Shown piece by piece: positions 6,910-10,371 of a DNA stretch of 10,371 bases; the first letter of the stretch is position 1, and each line of letters starts with the position of its first letter. Both the position numbers and the translations under genes were made by a program. Where the stretch lies: NCBI GenBank assembly GCA_003553005.1, contig PUPG01000200.1:1-10371 (forward strand), written 5' to 3'. The stretch comes from Bacteroidales bacterium (GTDB lineage: Bacteria > Bacteroidota > Bacteroidia > Bacteroidales > UBA7960). The notes under the pieces were generated by a model that did no database searches, was not told where the DNA came from, and saw only the letters and a program-made list of their open reading frames with translations.

Positions 6910-6976
6910 AAATCCCAAAACGTTGTGCAACGATGCAGGGTTCCGGCACCTCCGCCGCTATCGACAAACTGCTCCC

Positions 6977-9217
6977 CTATTCATCCATCATTTCCGGGAG
7001 CGTCCGGTCATATCGCTTCGCCAATTCCGCGATTGTGCCATAATTTTCTCCATCAACAATCGCCTTGTCGCCTGCGACTTCGCCCAGCAGGGTAAAAGCC
7101 ACATCCGACTGGGCCATGATTTCTGCGAGCAGGCCTTCGTTTTCCGGTTTCACCGTGACAACCGCACGGCTTTGCGATTCTCCGAAAAGGAAAGCATCCT
7201 TCCGGATCTCCTGGTCCGTGTCGATCCGAAAGCCCAGCTGGTTGATCCTGGCAGATTCAAACAAGGTGACGAACAGCCCTCCGTCAGACACATCATGGGC
7301 CGATACCAGGATTCCCTTGCCGATCAGCTCCATAAGCTTTTCCTGCATCGCATATTCTTCATCGAGGTCAAAGTAAGGAGCCGGGGCTTGTGTGATCTTA
7401 TGCCAGGCATAAAGGTATTCGGAGCTGGCGATGTCCTGGCGGGCCTGGCCGATGAGGTAGATCTGGTCTCCCTTTTCCTTAAAGGCGGTTCCGGTCAGCT
7501 TGCTTTTATCATCCAGGATGCCCAGCATGCCGATCACGGGCGTCGGAAATACGGGAACTGTATTTCCACCAAGCACAGATTGGTTATAAAAGCTGACGTT
7601 ACCACCGGTAACCGGGGTATTGAACTTTTCGCAGGCTTTGCTCATGCCTTTGATGGCACCGACAAATTGCCAATATACTTCTGGATTATAGGGGTTACCA
7701 AAATTGAGGCAATTGGTGATGGCCAGGGGCCTGCCACCACTGCAGACGATATTCCTGGCACTTTCTGCCACGGCAATGGCAGTACCTTGCTCCGGGTCAG
7801 CATACACATAGCGCGGGTTGCAGTCGACGGACAAGGCCAGTGCTTTTTGTGTACCCTTCAGGTTAACCACTCCGGCATCCGCCTCGGTATTGGTGCTCAT
7901 GTTCTTGGTCCCCACCATGGTATCATACTGGTCAGACACCCATTTTTTTGAGGCGATATTGTGGTTGCTCAACAGAAACGCAGCCACCTGTTTCAGGTTT
8001 TCAGGCTCAGGCACCAGCTCCATATTGAAGGCATGGTTTTTCCGGTAATAATCCGGCTCCTGGTATTCGCGGTCGTAGACTGGAGCGCCGCCGCCAAGGA
8101 CAAGGGAGTCAGCCGGTACTTCTGCCACCAGTTCACCCTTCCAATAGTATTGCAGGATATCTCCCTCGATGACCTCTCCAATCTGCACACAGTTCAGGTC
8201 CCATTTGTCAAACACATCCGTGACCTCCTGTTCGCGACCTTTTTTCACCACCACCAGCATGCGCTCCTGGCTTTCGCTGAGCAGGATCTCAAAGGGTTGC
8301 ATATTTTGCTGGCGCAGCGGAACCTTGTCCAGGTGGATCACCATCCCGTGTTCCCCTTTGGCCGACATCTCGGAGGTAGAACAGGTGATGCCGGCAGCGC
8401 CCATGTCTTGCATGCCCACCACTGCACCCGTTTTGATCACCTCCAGGGTGGCTTCAAGCAACAGTTTTTCCTGGAAGGGGTCCCCTACCTGGACGGCAGG
8501 TATTTTATCTGCGGAGGCTTCCGTGATGTCTTCCGAAGCGAATGTAGCGCCGTGTATGCCGTCTTTACCGGTAGCTGATCCCACGATGAAGACCGGGTTG
8601 CCCTTGCCGTAAGATGTGGCGGAAATGGTATTGCCTTTTTTCACAACACCTGCCGACATCGCATTGACCAGGGGATTGGTATGATAACACGGATCAAAGA
8701 ACACCTCACCGCCAACCACCGGCACACCAAAAGCGTTGCCGTAATCGCCGATGCCTTTCACCACACCCTTCATCAGCCATTTGGTACGCTCTGAATCCGG
8801 ACTGCCAAAGCGCAGGGAGTTAAGTTGAGCGATGGGTCGGGCACCCATGGTAAAAATATCGCGATTGATGCCCCCAACGCCAGTAGCGGCACCCTGGTAG
8901 GGTTCCAGGGCCGAAGGATGGTTATGGGATTCAATTTTGAAGGCACAGGCCAGACCATCACCCAGGTCTACCAGTCCGGCATTTTCATCGCCCGCCTCAG
9001 CAAGCAGATGATCGCCTTTCTTCGGCAGCGTCTTCAGCCATTTGATGGAGTTTTTATACGAGCAATGTTCCGACCACATAACGGCATAAATGCTTAATTC
9101 CGTGAAGTTGGGCGCTCTCCCGAGGTAGGATTTGATTTGTTCATACTCTTCCGGCAAAACGCCAAGCTCTTTGGCGGTCTCCAGTCCTGCCGCCTGATTT
9201 TTAGCTGGTATTTCCAT
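6977..9217 (-). CDS. purL: Phosphoribosylformylglycinamidine synthase subunit PurL (small type)
   Basis: Cytoplasmic ATP-dependent enzyme of step four of purine synthesis, turning FGAR into FGAM with ammonia from glutaminase PurQ, bridged by PurS. The ATG at 9217 gives 746 residues, like B. subtilis PurL (about 740). The frame is open back to a TTG at 9247, but that TTG is part of the -7 promoter element, and the family start (MEIPAKNQ) fits 9217. Motifs: [11 protein letters not shown] (47-57) with the catalytic His51, ESHNHPS (96-102), [18 protein letters not shown] (111-128), [10 protein letters not shown] (169-178), [14 protein letters not shown] (271-284), SESQERM (314-320), [10 protein letters not shown] (537-546) and AHDVSDGG (640-647). 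Both halves of the duplicated AIR-synthase fold are present, and there is no glutaminase domain. No purQ, purS or other pur gene lies in the window. The hydrolase gene ends 64 bases upstream, so read-through is possible beside its own promoter. Confidence 0.96.
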   Translation of the reverse strand: MEIPAKNQAAGLETAKELGVLPEEYEQIKSYLGRAPNFTELSIYAVMWSEHCSYKNSIKWLKTLPKKGDHLLAEAGDENAGLVDLGDGLACAFKIESHNHPSALEPYQGAATGVGGINRDIFTMGARPIAQLNSLRFGSPDSERTKWLMKGVVKGIGDYGNAFGVPVVGGEVFFDPCYHTNPLVNAMSAGVVKKGNTISATSYGKGNPVFIVGSATGKDGIHGATFASEDITEASADKIPAVQVGDPFQEKLLLEATLEVIKTGAVVGMQDMGAAGITCSTSEMSAKGEHGMVIHLDKVPLRQQNMQPFEILLSESQERMLVVVKKGREQEVTDVFDKWDLNCVQIGEVIEGDILQYYWKGELVAEVPADSLVLGGGAPVYDREYQEPDYYRKNHAFNMELVPEPENLKQVAAFLLSNHNIASKKWVSDQYDTMVGTKNMSTNTEADAGVVNLKGTQKALALSVDCNPRYVYADPEQGTAIAVAESARNIVCSGGRPLAITNCLNFGNPYNPEVYWQFVGAIKGMSKACEKFNTPVTGGNVSFYNQSVLGGNTVPVFPTPVIGMLGILDDKSKLTGTAFKEKGDQIYLIGQARQDIASSEYLYAWHKITQAPAPYFDLDEEYAMQEKLMELIGKGILVSAHDVSDGGLFVTLFESARINQLGFRIDTDQEIRKDAFLFGESQSRAVVTVKPENEGLLAEIMAQSDVAFTLLGEVAGDKAIVDGENYGTIAELAKRYDRTLPEMMDE

Positions 9218-9244
9218 GTTGTCGTTTCGTGATTTTGTTTGCCA

Positions 9245-9252
9245 CAAAAATA
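9245..9252 (-). promoter_or_regulatory. Candidate Bacteroidota -7 promoter element for purL
   Basis: TATTTTTG on the minus strand (CAAAAATA on the + strand) matches TAnnTTTG at all fixed bases. It lies 27 bases before the purL ATG at 9217, so transcription would start near 9239 with a leader of about 20 bases. I see no well-placed TTG for a -33 element. Its last three bases are the TTG that could be mistaken for a purL start. Confidence 0.45.
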
Positions 9253-9281
9253 ATCAAGAAAAGCATAGGCGTCATTTGTTT

Positions 9282-10355
9282 TTATGGCAATGCGTGGGGC
9301 AGCACCTGGTTTCGCATGTGCTGCAGGAATTTTTCCTTTTCTTCGTGATGCGGACGGTGAGCAGACTTCTCATACCAGATTAACTCCTTGCCCGCCGGCG
9401 CCACAAGTACGTCGAAATACGCGGCTGCAAGGGTGGCAGAGACGATGACGTCATGCCTTCCCACCATAAAATATACCGGAACCTCAATGCGCGGTGCTTC
9501 TTCCTTCAAATCAAGGGTTTTCAGGTCTTCCCAAAGCTCTTCAGCAGAGAAGTAAGGCATCAGCACCATGTTGACCTTATCCAGAATGCCATATTCCGGG
9601 GCAGTAAGCGTGCTGAAAATGTAACCAAAATCAATATATCGGTCTTGTTCAGGCTCTTTAACCACCCCGCCATAATGGGTCACCCACTGGCGCACGAGCA
9701 ATGCATCCCTGAGGCTGTAATTTTCCGGGATGGTAGCCACTCGTTCCATATGCCTTAAGGCCCGGCGGTTGTTCTCCTTTAAGGCTTCCTCCAGGACGAA
9801 TTCATAACACACGCGTTCGTTTTTGAAAGGGTTGACGCTTTGTCCGGTAGACACATAGGCATGGAGCATTTCCGGGTATTTTGCTGCAAACAACGCACCC
9901 ACATTGCTGCCCCAGGAGTGGCCCCATATGAACACTTTTTCCACATCCAGCAAGTCACGGACATAGTCAATCAGCTCCCTGGTATCATCCACAAAATCGT
10001 CTACGGTTAGTGACTTCCGGGGCAGACGCCAGCTAAACGACCCGCCTGTGCCACGCTGTTCCCAATAGACCATGGTGAAGTCTTCTTCCAGCTTGCGCAT
10101 CACCTGGCTGGCCTGATCTACGGGGAAAAGCGGAAACCCCGGTCCGCCGTGCAAAAATAACATCACGGGGTTGGTTTTGTCCTGCCCGCGGATCATCACC
10201 GATTGCCTGATGCCCCCAAGCTCAGGACGCTGAAAAAAATATATACCCCGCTCTGAAATCTCAGCCGTGCGATATGCCGTACACGACAGGAGGCCTGATC
10301 CCGCGAAGAGCAGGATCAGCCAAAATAAATATCCCTGTTTTTTAGTTTTATTCAT
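9282..10355 (-). CDS. Lipoprotein alpha/beta hydrolase, proline iminopeptidase-like (S33 type)
   Basis: Serine hydrolase of the alpha/beta fold, closest in motif content to prolyl aminopeptidases, which release N-terminal proline from peptides. The ATG at 10355 gives 357 residues. An in-frame ATG three codons earlier (10364) is equally possible but adds nothing to the signal. Numbering from 10355: basic MNKTKKQ, a hydrophobic stretch and the lipobox GLLS-Cys25 mark it as a lipoprotein outside the inner membrane. The oxyanion motif HGGPG is at 69-73, WEQRGTGGS at 98-106, the nucleophile elbow GHSWGS with Ser147 at 145-150, Asp302 in VGRHDVIV, and His333 in EKSAHRPHHEE. The triad is therefore complete. 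Cytosolic proline iminopeptidases are usually about 310-320 residues without a lipobox. An esterase or epoxide hydrolase-like role remains possible. It is the first leftward gene of the right half, 64 bases before purL. Substrate is not predictable. Confidence 0.88.
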   Translation of the reverse strand: MNKTKKQGYLFWLILLFAGSGLLSCTAYRTAEISERGIYFFQRPELGGIRQSVMIRGQDKTNPVMLFLHGGPGFPLFPVDQASQVMRKLEEDFTMVYWEQRGTGGSFSWRLPRKSLTVDDFVDDTRELIDYVRDLLDVEKVFIWGHSWGSNVGALFAAKYPEMLHAYVSTGQSVNPFKNERVCYEFVLEEALKENNRRALRHMERVATIPENYSLRDALLVRQWVTHYGGVVKEPEQDRYIDFGYIFSTLTAPEYGILDKVNMVLMPYFSAEELWEDLKTLDLKEEAPRIEVPVYFMVGRHDVIVSATLAAAYFDVLVAPAGKELIWYEKSAHRPHHEEKEKFLQHMRNQVLPHALP

Positions 10356-10371
10356 CGCACACATAGGATAA

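Noticed and set aside
6872..7951. Open frame of 359 codons on the + strand opposite purL
   Set aside because: It lies almost entirely antisense to a perfectly motif-complete purL, has no recognisable domain, and its start lies in the intergenic region without a promoter. Codon constraint on purL explains it.

Overview
The window looks like ordinary chromosome from a member of the Bacteroidota, at roughly 50% GC. The evidence is the protein families: a DUF6913-type protein overlapping dapA, the long Bacteroidota form of acyloxyacyl hydrolase, and a secreted M14 carboxypeptidase of Bacteroidota type. In addition, start codons lack clear Shine-Dalgarno sequences, and several genes have sequences upstream like the Bacteroidota -7 promoter element (TAnnTTTG). 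I cannot name a genus. The 746-residue 'small' PurL argues mildly against lineages that carry one long fused PurL.

Layout, left to right. Positions 1-2676 hold four leftward genes in a probable transcription unit. In transcription order they are a flavin reductase-like protein, a DUF6913-like protein, dapA (overlapping the previous gene by 8 bases) and the start of a secreted M14 zinc carboxypeptidase that runs off the left edge. A 235-base divergent gap follows. The only rightward gene, a PhnP-like metallo-beta-lactamase-fold hydrolase, occupies 2912-3673. After a 179-base convergent gap come four more leftward genes. In transcription order from the right edge these are a lipoprotein alpha/beta hydrolase of the proline iminopeptidase type, purL, an orphan peptide-type ABC substrate-binding lipoprotein, and an outer-membrane acyloxyacyl hydrolase (lipid A deacylase-like).

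Functionally this is a mixture. It has two biosynthetic enzymes (DapA for lysine and diaminopimelate, PurL for purines), two probable redox or hydrolytic housekeeping enzymes of unknown substrate, and four exported envelope proteins. Three of the exported proteins (M14 carboxypeptidase, S33-like hydrolase, family-5 binding protein) could act on peptides, but they lie in separate units and nothing shows that they work together.

I found no RNA gene, CRISPR array, insertion sequence, phage gene, toxin-antitoxin pair or defence system, and no convincing sign of an undescribed system. The points worth a second look are small: start-codon choices set by promoter elements, one unusual gene overlap, one orphan transporter component, and a few short repeats in the gaps.
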